Origin: Deltaproteobacteria bacterium
GTDB taxonomy: Bacteria; Myxococcota; Kuafuiibacteriia; Kuafuiibacteriales; Kuafuiibacteriaceae
Length of the DNA: 64,000 nucleotides
Assembly (NCBI GenBank): GCA_016713425.1
Contig: JADJPE010000005.1
Location: forward strand, 62,001 to 126,000
Direction: 5' to 3'
Below the pieces are notes generated by a model, which was not told the DNA's origin, made no database searches, and was given only the letters and a program-made list of their open reading frames with translations. The position numbers and the translations under genes are program-made. Below are positions 43,944 to 53,046 of the stretch, one piece after another. Every line of letters begins with the position of its first letter. The stretch's first letter is position 1.

Positions 43944-44610
43944 GAACCAGTCGATCCCGGCCGGATTCATTCCCGCGCTGCGGTTTCACGCGCTCACTCG
44001 CCTCTATGATCCGCTGGTGCGTCTCACCACCCGTGAGCTCGCCATCAAGAGGCGCCTCGTCACCGGGCTTGGCCAAGGCGTTCAGAGCATCCTCGATCTG
44101 GGCAGTGGCACTGGGACGTTGCTCAAACTCGCTCGGCCCGCGTATCCGGCTACCAGACTGGTCGGGCTTGATGCGGATCCGCGAATCATCGCCCTAGCGA
44201 GAGCCAAGGTGCAGAGCGATGTCGAGTTCGTCCACGGCGACGCGACGAATCCTCCCTTCGATCCTGGCTCCTTCGATCGCGTGGTGTCGAGCCTCGTCCT
44301 GCACCACCTGACCCGGGCGCAAAAGCTTCAGGCGCTCGTCGCAGCAAGAACGCTGCTGAAAGACGGCGGTGAGCTCCATATCGCCGACTGGTGTTCCCCA
44401 CACGATGTCGTCATGCGCGGCATGTTTCTCGTCGTTCAGCTTCTCGACGGATTCGAGACCACGCGCGACAACGTGCGCGGGGACTTACCGGACCTGATTC
44501 GCGAGTCAGGTTTTTCTGAAGTCGTCGAATCCTATCGGCAGCGGACGCCGTTCGGTTCCATGGCGATCTACCGTGCACGACTACGAGCGGCGGACGGTGA
44601 GGCGAAGTGA
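43933..44610 (+). CDS. Class I SAM-dependent methyltransferase coupled to the oxidase
   Basis: A 225-residue methyltransferase with motif I ILDLGSGTGTLL (near 45), GLDADPRI, FVHGDATNPPFD and FDRVVSSLVLHHL. ATG at 43933 is used; the longer upstream frame lies inside the DUF2231 gene. It is unlike the other island methyltransferase in sequence but has the same place, directly before a multicopper oxidase gene, to which it is coupled by GTGA. The substrate is unknown. Confidence 0.8.
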   Translation: MNTENQSIPAGFIPALRFHALTRLYDPLVRLTTRELAIKRRLVTGLGQGVQSILDLGSGTGTLLKLARPAYPATRLVGLDADPRIIALARAKVQSDVEFVHGDATNPPFDPGSFDRVVSSLVLHHLTRAQKLQALVAARTLLKDGGELHIADWCSPHDVVMRGMFLVVQLLDGFETTRDNVRGDLPDLIRESGFSEVVESYRQRTPFGSMAIYRARLRAADGEAK

Positions 44611-46124
44611 GCTGTCCAAAGTGTGGACCGTCGTCGAAACGCCGTTGGCCGCTCTGGGTCAGCATCGTCTTGGTCGTCGTGACGGGTATCGCGCTGTGGG
44701 AGTGGAAGGGTGGCACATACGAGCCACCGGGCCGCGCCCCGACGTCGGGTAGTGAGCGGACGACAGCAAATGACGCAGTCAGCCGCCCCTTCGAGACTGA
44801 ACTTTCGCGCGCCTACTCGGTCGATTCGCCCGCCGCGACGGGTACCCGTCGCTTCGAGCTCCGGGCCGCGTCGACCGAGGTGCAGCAGTTCGACGGGAGG
44901 CTGCTCGATGTATGGGCCTACAACGGCCAGGTGCCAGGGCCCGTTCTGCGCGTGCGCCTCGGTGAGGAGGTCGTCGTGCGCCTCCAGAACAACCTCCCGC
45001 AGCCGACGACGATCCACTGGCACGGCGTGCGCGTGCCAAACGCAATGGATGGTGTCCCTGGCGTGACCCAGGAGCCGATCTCACCAGGAGCGTCGTTCAC
45101 CTACCGCTTCGTCCCCAAGGATGCGGGAACATTCTGGTTCCACCCCCATGTCCGCGGGGCCGAGCAGGTCGAGCGGGGCCTCTACGGCGTTCTCATCGTC
45201 GATGACGCCGAGCCGCTGCCCTACAATCGCGACGAGGTGTGGGTGCTCGATGACTGGCGGCTCGGTCCCGATGGAGAGATCGATCCGCGCTTCGTCACTC
45301 GGCACGACCTCGCCCACGACGGTCGCTGGGGCCAGGTCGTCACGGTGAACGGCGACGCATCAAAGCGCCTGATTGTTCGCCCCGGTGAGCGCATTCGGCT
45401 TCGGTTGGTGAACACGTCGAACGGCAGAGTCTATCGCCCAGACTTTGGGGCGTTGTCTCCCAAGGTCATCGCGGTGGATGGGATGTACACGGCGCGCCCC
45501 CTCGCTCTCGACGGCTTCGACCTCGCTCCCGGCAATCGACTCGACCTCGACATTCAGATCCCGAATGATTCAGCAGAGCAGTCCTTCGCGGTGGTCGACA
45601 GGTTCACTCGCCGCCCGTTCACGCTCGCGACCTTCGAGGCTGCCGGAGATGCAGTCGATACGCCTTCGTTCGCCCCGCCATCGAACCTCCACATACCGAG
45701 GTGGGGAGGTGCGACGGATCGCCCGGTTGACGTCACCTACGTCCTCAATGCGCAGCGTGGAGGGCCACACGGCATCCAGTGGACCATCAACGGGCAGCCC
45801 TGGGGAGAGCACTCGGTGACCCAGCTCGCCGAGGGCCAGTGGGTACGCGTTCGTTTTCAAAACGATTCGGCGCGCCTGCACCCGATGCACATCCACGGAC
45901 AGTTCTTCAAGGTCATCGCCCGTAACGGGCAGTCCACGGACGACCCCTACTTTCGAGACACCGTGCTTCTCCGGGGCCGCGAGACCATCGACGTCGGCAT
46001 GGTGCCGCTCGACTGGGGCCGCTGGATGATGCACTGCCATATCCTCGAGCACGCGGACTCCGGCATGATGACCGAACTGCAGGTTGGCGAGGGCGACACC
46101 AGGCCTTCGCGTGGCGCGCATTGA
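44607..46124 (+). CDS. Multicopper oxidase
   Basis: A 505-residue enzyme. It begins MSCPKCG followed by a membrane segment (about 15-32), so it is membrane-anchored in the periplasm. All four copper-ligand motifs are present: HWHG (near 140), FHPH (near 180), HPMHIHG (near 430) and HCHILEH (near 478), with the Cys of the type 1 site in the last. Multicopper oxidases of this type (CopA/CueO-like) oxidise Cu(I) to the less toxic Cu(II). GTG start overlaps the methyltransferase stop. It is the last gene of the efflux operon, and a truncated relative exists at 23649-23831. Confidence 0.92.
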   Translation: MSCPKCGPSSKRRWPLWVSIVLVVVTGIALWEWKGGTYEPPGRAPTSGSERTTANDAVSRPFETELSRAYSVDSPAATGTRRFELRAASTEVQQFDGRLLDVWAYNGQVPGPVLRVRLGEEVVVRLQNNLPQPTTIHWHGVRVPNAMDGVPGVTQEPISPGASFTYRFVPKDAGTFWFHPHVRGAEQVERGLYGVLIVDDAEPLPYNRDEVWVLDDWRLGPDGEIDPRFVTRHDLAHDGRWGQVVTVNGDASKRLIVRPGERIRLRLVNTSNGRVYRPDFGALSPKVIAVDGMYTARPLALDGFDLAPGNRLDLDIQIPNDSAEQSFAVVDRFTRRPFTLATFEAAGDAVDTPSFAPPSNLHIPRWGGATDRPVDVTYVLNAQRGGPHGIQWTINGQPWGEHSVTQLAEGQWVRVRFQNDSARLHPMHIHGQFFKVIARNGQSTDDPYFRDTVLLRGRETIDVGMVPLDWGRWMMHCHILEHADSGMMTELQVGEGDTRPSRGAH

Positions 46125-46353
46125 CGAGATGTCCCCATCCGGCAGTAAACCCGCCTTCGAGCCGTCCACCGACGAAACCGGCCGAGCTGTAAACCAGGCC
46201 CCGCGCTCTCTCCCCGATCTCTGAGACAGAGAGCCAGAACCGCCCCGAAGCCGCCCGCGTCGTCGTCGTCGGTGATCTCTGCGAGCTCGCGCCCGAGACC
46301 ACCGCGGCGATCACCGATCGCGCAGAACCCCGCGAAGACTGGGCGTTACAAGA
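46125..46353. other. Gap between copper operon and tRNA-Asn
   Basis: About 230 bases with no gene seen on either strand. It probably holds the right edge of the island. I found no tRNA-derived duplicate in it. The two hairpins beyond it belong to the tRNA side. Confidence 0.5.
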
Positions 46354-46385
46354 AAGAGCCCCGGGCGTTGCCGACCGGGGCTCTT
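46354..46385 (-). terminator. Intrinsic terminator downstream of tRNA-Asn
   Basis: AAGAGCCCCGG pairs with CCGGGGCTCTT (11 bp) around a ten-base loop. Read on the minus strand it ends in TTTCTTGT, a short U-rich tail, as in terminators that often follow tRNA genes. It may also stop transcripts arriving from the oxidase gene. Confidence 0.7.
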
Positions 46386-46395
46386 GTAAACTGGC

Positions 46396-46421
46396 GCCCC
46401 CACGCTGTTTGGCGTGGGGGC
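46396..46421 (-). terminator. Second hairpin next to tRNA-Asn 3' end
   Basis: GCCCCCACGC and GCGTGGGGGC form a perfect 10-bp stem with a six-base loop, five bases from the tRNA end. No U-tract follows, so it could aid processing of the tRNA 3' end or act with the other hairpin. Confidence 0.5.
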
Positions 46422-46426
46422 ATAAA

Positions 46427-46502
46427 TGGCTCCGGAAGAGGGACTCGAACCCCCGACCTAGTGGTTAACAGCCACCCGCTCTACCGACTGAGCTATTCCG
46501 GA
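46427..46502 (-). tRNA. tRNA-Asn (anticodon GTT)
   Basis: The minus strand reads TCCGGAATAGCTCAGTCGGT at the start and ends CTTCCGGAGCCA, so the acceptor stem TCCGGAA/TTCCGGA, discriminator G and encoded CCA are intact. The D arm (AGCTCAGTCGGTAGAGC), anticodon loop CTGTTAA and T arm (GGGGGTTCGAGTCCC) fit. The anticodon GTT means Asn. Its 3' end faces the copper island. Confidence 0.97.
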
Positions 46503-46620
46503 CCGTGTCCCGTTATCGAGACTGCGGGACTTTCGGGAGCAATGCGCCGCGTGTCAACATTTTCGTTTGAGATTGGGTACTTAATTGGGTGTGGGCTGAA
46601 CTCAGCGGAGCGGAACGCGC

Positions 46621-48795
46621 CTAGGCATTCGGTGGGCCGGTCCGATTCGACCCCCGGGCACCCTGGAGCACGTCGTTTCGGGCGGCGGCGGTCCGTGGTC
46701 TGAAGAATTCGGGGTCGATGGCGGTCCCGTCGATTTCGACCTCGTAATGAAGGTGCGGCCCCGTGACGCGGCCGGTGCCACCGGAGGCTGCGATGGGTTG
46801 ACCGCGAACGACGCGCTCGCCGCGGCGAACGTCCAAGCGACTGTTGTGGCAGTAGGTGGTCCGAAGGCCGTGGCCGTGATCGATCTCGAGGAAATGACCG
46901 TTGATCGCGTCGTAGGCGGCGGTCACGACGACGCCGTCGGCGACGACCAGGATCGAGGTGCCCGGCGGGGTCGCGAGATCGACACCGCGATGACGTCGCC
47001 GGGTTCCAAGCACGGGGTGAACGCGAGGACCGAAAGGCGATGACACGGCCAGGTCCGAGGCAACCGGCCATGCGAAACCGAACGCGGTTCGGAGTGCGAA
47101 GGTGCGGTGGGCGAAATCGTCCGATCTGAGCCGGGTCCGCGGGCGGAGATAGCGGCGAAACGTGTCGTACTTTGCCCATGTCTCGAGGCCAGCGTAGCGC
47201 GCACGCTCGAGGGCAATCCGAGTCGGGTCGAGACCGATCAGGAGCGAAAGCGCGGCCGCTTCGGAGCTGCCGAGGTCACGTGACAGGGCGCCAAGACCGC
47301 GGGCCAAGGCTTCGAGCTGCCCGCGGACCTCGCGGCAAGGGGAGTCGTCGACGGGCGTCGACGCGCCCGTTCTTCCATTCGTGGCGCCATTCGCGGTGCC
47401 AGCCGTAGTGCCAGCCGTAGTGCCAACCGTAGTTTTCTGATTCTCCGCCGGCCAAACCACGCCCACCGCGGCCAGCGCTGCCTGGCCTTGTTCAGGCAAG
47501 GTCACCGCGACTCGTCCCGCAGCGTTCGCTCGACCTCCGTCGGCCGCGAGCCACGCCACGGCACGAACGAGTTCTGGCTCAAGACGCTCCCGTTCGGCGT
47601 AGAGCCCGGCATCATCAAAGGCTGATGCCGCCACGCAGGTCCCATCCCGATCGCGATCGCGATCGCGTGACCTTCGAGTGCGATCATTCGGTGACTGAAC
47701 ACGCGATCGACCTCCCCGCTTCTTCCGCTTCGCGTGGAAGTAGCTGGCCAACGCGGGCGGACTCACCTCGCGCTCGAACACGACACCGTAGGCTCGAAGG
47801 CTCAGCGCGCCGACGGGCGTCGTCGACATCATCGTGTAGAGCGCGGCGGTCGATGCAACGAGATCTAGGCCTCGAAAGCGAGCTCGCCGAAGGGCTTGGT
47901 CCCTGGTCTTGGGGAAGCGCGCGTGTGCAGCGAGGCCGTCGAGGGGGCTCGAGCGGTCTTGAACGCCGGACCAGCGCGCACCGGGGGCTCGATCGGGCGC
48001 GGGCTGGCGACTCGTCGTTCGAGCATGCTCTTTACGGAGCGTCCGCCAGAGGGCCTCTCCAAGCAGACGGAGCGCAATGATCGAAAGACACAGAACGCCC
48101 ACGCCGTGCGCAACACGAATTGCAAACCCAACGGGAAATGATCCGAAGAGCAATCGAAGCCACGTGAACGTGAGAGTCTCGATCTCCTCGCCAACCCGGA
48201 ACGTGCCAAGCGTGCACAGAGAAAGAACGAGGAGCGGCCGCACGAACCACGTGACACGCGCATGGCCCCGGAGCGTGTTGAGCAGCGCGAAGACCTGGCG
48301 TAATGGCTGGAGGAGATATGCGGGCGCGCTCGGGCTCGAGTTCGGGCTCGAGTTCGGACTCGCGCTCGGGCTCGAGCTCGGGTTCGAGCTCGGGTTCGAG
48401 TTCGGGTCGCGACGAACGAACAGAAGAGAACGCCCCAAGATCAGGTCGAGCACAAGCTCGACCCCGAGCGCCAACGTCGACGTCGCTCGATGCACGACGT
48501 CGATATCAACGAAGGCCGCAGCCTGGTACGCGATTCGGGCGGCGTTCGCACCCGTCAATCCGAGCGAAGGCGCGAGCGCGTGCACAGCCGAGGCCATAGC
48601 TCGATCCAAGAGAGCGTCGAGGAGACTGAAGGCGGCGAAGATGGCGTCGTCGAATCTCTCAGCCGCAACGTGAACACCCGTCGCCAACAGGCCGAGCAAC
48701 CCGAACGGGAGCAGGAGTCGGCCCGAGACCCGGACGGCCGAGGCAAAAAATGCGAGACTCTTCCTCAACCGCCCCGGTTCTCTCACTCTGCTCAT
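46621..48795 (-). CDS. M23 (LytM) metallopeptidase with membrane N-terminus
   Basis: A 724-residue protein. The first third has several hydrophobic segments (VSGRLLLPFGLLGLLATGV; VTWFVRPLLVLSLCTLG; VAHGVGVLCLSIIALRL) interrupted by an Asn-Pro-Ser repeat. A long variable middle follows. The C-terminal LytM domain has zinc-binding HRGVDLATPPGT and HLHYEVEIDGT, preceded by SSPFGPRVHPVLG. It should cut peptidoglycan cross-bridges in the periplasm, perhaps in division or envelope growth. It lies 16 bases downstream of the rhomboid gene on the same strand, so they may be co-transcribed. Repeats in the middle are likely length-variable. Confidence 0.85.
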   Translation of the reverse strand: MSRVREPGRLRKSLAFFASAVRVSGRLLLPFGLLGLLATGVHVAAERFDDAIFAAFSLLDALLDRAMASAVHALAPSLGLTGANAARIAYQAAAFVDIDVVHRATSTLALGVELVLDLILGRSLLFVRRDPNSNPSSNPSSSPSASPNSSPNSSPSAPAYLLQPLRQVFALLNTLRGHARVTWFVRPLLVLSLCTLGTFRVGEEIETLTFTWLRLLFGSFPVGFAIRVAHGVGVLCLSIIALRLLGEALWRTLRKEHARTTSRQPAPDRAPGARWSGVQDRSSPLDGLAAHARFPKTRDQALRRARFRGLDLVASTAALYTMMSTTPVGALSLRAYGVVFEREVSPPALASYFHAKRKKRGGRSRVQSPNDRTRRSRDRDRDRDGTCVAASAFDDAGLYAERERLEPELVRAVAWLAADGGRANAAGRVAVTLPEQGQAALAAVGVVWPAENQKTTVGTTAGTTAGTANGATNGRTGASTPVDDSPCREVRGQLEALARGLGALSRDLGSSEAAALSLLIGLDPTRIALERARYAGLETWAKYDTFRRYLRPRTRLRSDDFAHRTFALRTAFGFAWPVASDLAVSSPFGPRVHPVLGTRRRHRGVDLATPPGTSILVVADGVVVTAAYDAINGHFLEIDHGHGLRTTYCHNSRLDVRRGERVVRGQPIAASGGTGRVTGPHLHYEVEIDGTAIDPEFFRPRTAAARNDVLQGARGSNRTGPPNA
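48325..48408 (-). repeat. Coding repeat (Asn/Pro/Ser) in the M23 gene
   Basis: Degenerate 6- to 12-base units CTCGGG/TTCGAG in the plus strand encode PNSNPSSNPSSSPSASP-type sequence between two membrane segments. It is an in-frame repeat, so length changes keep the reading frame. Confidence 0.7.
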
Positions 48796-48811
48796 GCTCC
48801 GCGACGGAGAG

Positions 48812-50593
48812 CTAACGATCTCTCAGGTCGGTCGATCTACATCTCAGATCTCGGAGACGTTCCCTTAAGGCTTGGGGCGGCTCGGTGAGGTGATCGAGCG
48901 CGCCCTGGAGGACATCGCACGCACCCTCCACCTGGCCTAGCCCCATGCGGAGGTCGACCAGCAGCGCCACAACGGCCGGCTCATCGGGGCGGGCGTGATA
49001 GAGCCCACGCGCGATCGATTCGGCATCTTCGAGATCGCCGCGGTAATCGAGCGCCAACTTGGCGAGTCCGAAGCGCGCTTCGGGTTGGTCGGGGATGCCA
49101 ACCAAGGCGCGCGCGTAGGCGGAAGACGCACCCCGCGCATCGCCGATGCGGGCAAGCTCATCCCCGAGATCGACGTAGGCACTCGACATACCTGGAAACA
49201 CAGTGATCGCTCGCCGACTGGCGGCGAGCGCAGCCGGCTCAACCAGCCGCGTGTTCGCTCGCGCGAGCATCTTCTGGAAAACCGGCTCGTAGCGCGCCGT
49301 CCACGCACGCGGTGCCGCCAGGACGATCGTATAGGCGTAGTAGCCGCGTTCGATCAGGATGTTGCGCGTCGAAAGGGGTCCGGCTCGGGAATCGAGGTCG
49401 ATCCGCAGCTCGAGCGCGCGCGCACCTTCGATCGCAAAGGGCTTCTCGCTTCGAACTTCGACCGATGCGATGTCACCATCGCGACCGACCGCGCCGATCG
49501 TATCTTCGAGAAAACGCCGACGCAGCTCGAGGAGATCGAACGGCGCCTCCGACGCGCGCTCAACGACGAGCCCCAGCGTGGTGCCGAGTGCGTTGCCGCG
49601 CGCTGTCATCCCGAGATGATTCGTGCCGTCGCGCCATCCGCTGGGATACGAAACGACGATGCCGCTCTGATTGTAGAGCTGTCTCTCGAGCGCGGGGCCA
49701 AATGCGTGGATCACCCGACCAGCGACGAACACGGTGATCAATGCGACCGCCGTGAGAAACGCCGGTCCGTAGGCCGCCAGAAACGATCGCGGTGGCGGAT
49801 CGCCGAGACGAAGCAGCTTCGGTTTGAGCCCGACCGCAACCGCCACGCCTCCGACCATTCCACCCAGATGCCCCCAGTTGTCCGTCGACTCAGTGGCCAA
49901 GCCGACGTAGAGAATGAAGAGCGCGTAAGGCAGAACCGCATGCCCGAAATAACGTCGGTATCGAACCGGCAAGATCTCGCCGTATTTGTAGCCGAACACA
50001 GAGGCCGCTCCGAACAGCCCAAAAACGATGCCGCTCGACCCGACGGAAGGATGGACGGACATCAGCGTCGACAGAAGCGTCGTCGACAGTGCCGAGACGA
50101 CGATGAGCCAAAGATAGTCCTGTACACGGTAGACGTTCTCGATCGTCCCGCCCACGTTAAACAGAAAGAACATATTGAAGAACAGATGAAGCACGTCGCG
50201 GTGGAGAAAGTTCGCGGTCAGGAGTCGCCACGTCTCGCCGAGCTCGACGATGTTGGGCTGCATCTTTGCGCCGGCCGCGAGGAGCGGATCGAGGGCCACC
50301 GATCGGTCGAATCCGCCAACCGCAACATAGATGGCGATCTGAAGGAGGCATAGGCTCACCGTGAGCCACGGGAACGCGCCGAGCGAGAAAGTGCGCGTGA
50401 AGTGGAGCCGAGCGGGCGCATAAAGACGTCGAAAAACTTCGAGATCACGCGCATCGACCCATCGGTCCCCCGTAAGCACGGCGAACCGCACCGGGGTGGT
50501 GGGCGAGATCTGGCCGCGCCGAATCTGGGCCTCGAATTCCTCGATCGACAGCGATTGCTCGCCGTCCGCCGTGCGAACCGAGAGCTGACTCAC
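48812..50593 (-). CDS. Rhomboid intramembrane serine protease with GYF_2-like N-terminus and TPR C-terminus
   Basis: A 593-residue protein. Residues 1-60 (VRTADGEQSLSIEEFEAQIR, then SPTTPVRF) resemble a GYF_2-like domain. The rhomboid core (about 75-285) has six membrane segments, HRDVLHLFFNMFFLF, the Ser motif VGSSGIVFGLFG and the catalytic His in DNWGHLGGMVGG. The C-terminal part has a domain of unknown type and then TPR-like helices (ARFGLAKLALDYRGDLEDAES). It cleaves membrane proteins; the tail should choose partners. GTG start. Such long rhomboids are common in Myxococcota. Confidence 0.87.
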   Translation of the reverse strand: MSQLSVRTADGEQSLSIEEFEAQIRRGQISPTTPVRFAVLTGDRWVDARDLEVFRRLYAPARLHFTRTFSLGAFPWLTVSLCLLQIAIYVAVGGFDRSVALDPLLAAGAKMQPNIVELGETWRLLTANFLHRDVLHLFFNMFFLFNVGGTIENVYRVQDYLWLIVVSALSTTLLSTLMSVHPSVGSSGIVFGLFGAASVFGYKYGEILPVRYRRYFGHAVLPYALFILYVGLATESTDNWGHLGGMVGGVAVAVGLKPKLLRLGDPPPRSFLAAYGPAFLTAVALITVFVAGRVIHAFGPALERQLYNQSGIVVSYPSGWRDGTNHLGMTARGNALGTTLGLVVERASEAPFDLLELRRRFLEDTIGAVGRDGDIASVEVRSEKPFAIEGARALELRIDLDSRAGPLSTRNILIERGYYAYTIVLAAPRAWTARYEPVFQKMLARANTRLVEPAALAASRRAITVFPGMSSAYVDLGDELARIGDARGASSAYARALVGIPDQPEARFGLAKLALDYRGDLEDAESIARGLYHARPDEPAVVALLVDLRMGLGQVEGACDVLQGALDHLTEPPQALRERLRDLRCRSTDLRDR

Positions 50594-50640
50594 GCCTAAA
50601 GAGTACGCCGCTGCCCTACCATAAGCCCAGCCCGAAGATC

Positions 50641-50680
50641 GAGATCGGGATCGGGATCAGGATCAGGATCAGGATGATGA
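50641..50680. repeat. GATCGG/GATCAG intergenic short repeat
   Basis: Five or more 6-base units of GATC[AG]G type lie between the rhomboid and GGDEF genes. It has no coding role that I can see. Confidence 0.65.
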
Positions 50681-50733
50681 TCGAGAGCAAGGAAGGATCA
50701 AGATCGAACGTAAGGGCCTGACTTCTGACCCAT

Positions 50734-51639
50734 CTAGTCGAAGAGCGAGGCTTCCGTTCGATTTCGCCCTCGCCGCTTCGCCATATAGAGACGTTCGTCG
50801 GCGGCCTCGATCAGATCGGTCGGGCGCACGGTCTCCTCGACGAGCTCGGCGACACCGACCGAGACCGTGCACGGAATTCGCCGGCCATTGTGGGTCACCT
50901 CGAGTTCTTCGATGTTGCGGCGCACGCGCTCCGCGGTCACGAAGGCACGCTCGATCGCCGTATTCCGCAGAAGAATAGAGAACTCTTCGCCGCCGTAGCG
51001 AGCAAAGAGGTCTTCCTTGCGGATCGTCTCCATCACACACTGGGCAACGGAGCGGAGCACGAGATCGCCCGCCTGATGGCCGTAGGTGTCGTTGACCCGC
51101 TTGAAGTGATCGAGGTCGAGCATGATGACCGACATCGGCTGTTGGTGCCGACGCGCGAAGCCGAGTTCCTTCTCGACCTCCATCATGAAGGCACGCTTGT
51201 TGTATGCCTCCGTCATGGGATCGTGGGTCTTGAAGGTCTGCATCAACGCGTGGAACTGCATCTCGCGTTGGTCCTGGTATCGGAACTGCAAGATCGTCGC
51301 CGTGCCGACCTGAATACGAGCACCATCCTCGAGAGTCAGGACCTGAATCCGCTCGCCCTCGTGGTACGTGCCGTTCGTTGAACCGAGATCCATCGCGACC
51401 AAGATGTCGTCGTGCCGGATGATCTTCGCGTGGTGGCGCGAGACGCCCTCGTCATCCAAGAAGACATCGCACTCGGGGGCGCGCCCGATGGTGGTCTCGT
51501 CCTTCGCCAGCAGGAACATCTGACCGATCGATCGACCGCTGATGCAAATGAGCGCCGCAGAACGACTCTGAGAGACGGTCCCGTCCAGCATCGAGACGTC
51601 ATGGACCATCGTCTTGTCGTCGTCGTCGTCGTGGACCAT
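50734..51639 (-). CDS. FHA-domain diguanylate cyclase
   Basis: A 301-residue soluble protein. The FHA domain (about 25-115) has IGRAPECDVFLDDEGVSRHH and LGSTNGTY, which bind phosphothreonine. The GGDEF domain (about 140-300) has the active GGEEF motif, DLDHFKRVNDTYGHQAGD, and an RxxD inhibitory site (RKED) five residues before GGEEF. It should make c-di-GMP and be feedback-inhibited, with activity gated by Ser/Thr phosphorylation; a Ser/Thr kinase is encoded nearby. The acidic start MVHDDDDDK is unusual but probably real. Confidence 0.92.
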   Translation of the reverse strand: MVHDDDDDKTMVHDVSMLDGTVSQSRSAALICISGRSIGQMFLLAKDETTIGRAPECDVFLDDEGVSRHHAKIIRHDDILVAMDLGSTNGTYHEGERIQVLTLEDGARIQVGTATILQFRYQDQREMQFHALMQTFKTHDPMTEAYNKRAFMMEVEKELGFARRHQQPMSVIMLDLDHFKRVNDTYGHQAGDLVLRSVAQCVMETIRKEDLFARYGGEEFSILLRNTAIERAFVTAERVRRNIEELEVTHNGRRIPCTVSVGVAELVEETVRPTDLIEAADERLYMAKRRGRNRTEASLFD

Positions 51640-51997
51640 TCAGCGCGCCGTTCTTCACCACCCATTCGGTGGTGACTCGAAAAGTACGCCAGGTCGGGGA
51701 TGGGGCGCCACCCCTCTGCGGCACGGTGGATGTCGGCCTAACCGACCGATTTCATGGCGTCCTTGGGCGCAGGTGTGCGCGGACCCCGTCGCGCGCGTCG
51801 AGGCGGCGCTGACGGAAGCGCAGGTACGGGAATACGAGCCCAACGGCGGCCCGAAGCCCGCCCGGAGGTGGACCCGCGGGACGAGGTGGGAGGAAGGCCC
51901 CGGGCAGCGCATCCGAACCGTGGGGCGCGCATGTTGATCCCCAGAGTCCCGACTTGGATTGACCATCGCGTCACGGGCCCGTAAGCAGACTCCGCCG
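51640..51997. other. Divergent intergenic region between FHA-GGDEF and DsbA-like genes
   Basis: About 360 bases. Promoters for both flanking genes should lie here. I see no convincing sigma-70 boxes, repeats or RNA structure. Confidence 0.5.
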
Positions 51998-52936
51998 ATG
52001 AACAAACAGCCTGCAATCCTCGTGCTGGTCGTTGCACTCGCCGGGACCGGTGCCACTTGCAAAGGCCGCGATGAGAGCAAACCAGCCCTGTCGACGGCGT
52101 CGTCCGCGATCGACCCGACAGGACCGGGGGTCGACGAAACGCCGCCGGTCACCGAGATCGAGGGCGTCGACCTCCTTGCGCTCCCGCCTGAAGTTCGGGG
52201 TGACGCGCTCCGACTCCTCAACGAGAACTACTGCTACTGCGGCTGTCCTAGGACGGTCGCCGCATGCCTGGCGGATCGCGAGGCCTGCACCTGCGTCGAG
52301 TGCTCGGAGCGCATGGCGAACTTCTTGCTCGACGAGTTCAAGGACGGCGCGGACGCCCAGGAAGTCGAGATGATGATGCTGGACGGCTTCTCCGAAGGTT
52401 ACAACGGGCAGCCGGTCAAGCTCGACGCGACTGACCAGCCGATGAAGGGCGCGAAAGATGCCCGCTTCACGGTCGCCGAGTTCGCGGATTTTCGATGCCC
52501 CCATTGCGCGGCGGCCAGCGAGATGCTGGCTGAGTTGGTGGAGAAACACCCCGATGTGCGCGTCGTGTACTACTACTTTCCGATCGGCAACGCGGCCGAG
52601 TCTATCCAGGCCGCGGAGGCGGCTGAGGAAGCGCGCGCCCAAGGAAAATTCTGGGAGATGTCGGAAACGCTCTTTCGAAACCAACACGCACTGACGGAAG
52701 ACGACATCCTCAAGTACGCGCACGGTCTTGGACTCGACATGGTTCGGTTCAAGGAAGCCTTGAAGAAACATGTCCATCGAGATCGTGTCTTGGCCAACAA
52801 GCGCCTAGGCGAATCTATCGGGGTCATGTCCACGCCAAGCCTGTTCGTCGATGGACGCAAGTTCGGCCTGTCGCGCCGACTCCGAAACCTCGAGCTCAGG
52901 ATCGAGATGGAGCGTGAGCGCGGCCAATGCCGCTGA
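51998..52936 (+). CDS. DsbA-like thioredoxin-fold protein with Cys-rich N-terminal domain
   Basis: About 312 residues. A signal-like start (ILVLVVALAGTGATC) is followed by an N-terminal domain with YCYCGCPRTVAACLADREACTC, resembling CcmH/PCYCGC-type small domains. The thioredoxin fold has FRCPHCAAASEM (CPHC active site, near 165), YYYFPIGN and VMSTPSLFVDGR with the cis-Pro loop. It should be an oxidoreductase or disulfide carrier outside the cytoplasm. The ATG at 51998 is used rather than an upstream one because of the signal peptide. It begins a run of five genes that look redox-related. Confidence 0.85.
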   Translation: MNKQPAILVLVVALAGTGATCKGRDESKPALSTASSAIDPTGPGVDETPPVTEIEGVDLLALPPEVRGDALRLLNENYCYCGCPRTVAACLADREACTCVECSERMANFLLDEFKDGADAQEVEMMMLDGFSEGYNGQPVKLDATDQPMKGAKDARFTVAEFADFRCPHCAAASEMLAELVEKHPDVRVVYYYFPIGNAAESIQAAEAAEEARAQGKFWEMSETLFRNQHALTEDDILKYAHGLGLDMVRFKEALKKHVHRDRVLANKRLGESIGVMSTPSLFVDGRKFGLSRRLRNLELRIEMERERGQCR

Positions 52937-53046
52937 CCCTCGGTACCCAAAGGCGGCATCGTCACGGACATGGGCTGGCGGCCAATGGAGACGTCGCCAC
53001 CCCGAAACGCCGACGCCGTTGTGCCTTCATTCCAAGGAGAACTCGC

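Larger units (their letters stand above)
23690..46426. mobile_element. Copper-resistance genomic island next to tRNA-Asn
   Basis: Twenty or so metal-resistance genes in two divergent operons with their own two-component system end about 300 bases from the 3' end of a tRNA-Asn gene, a common integration site. Repeats typical of the resident chromosome stop here. No integrase belonging to this island is seen, and no copy of the tRNA end was found at its left side, so island status is an inference from content and position. Confidence 0.55.

Noticed and set aside
46125..46350. A tRNA remnant or duplicated attachment site beside tRNA-Asn
   Set aside because: No stretch matching the tRNA 3' end was found by eye.
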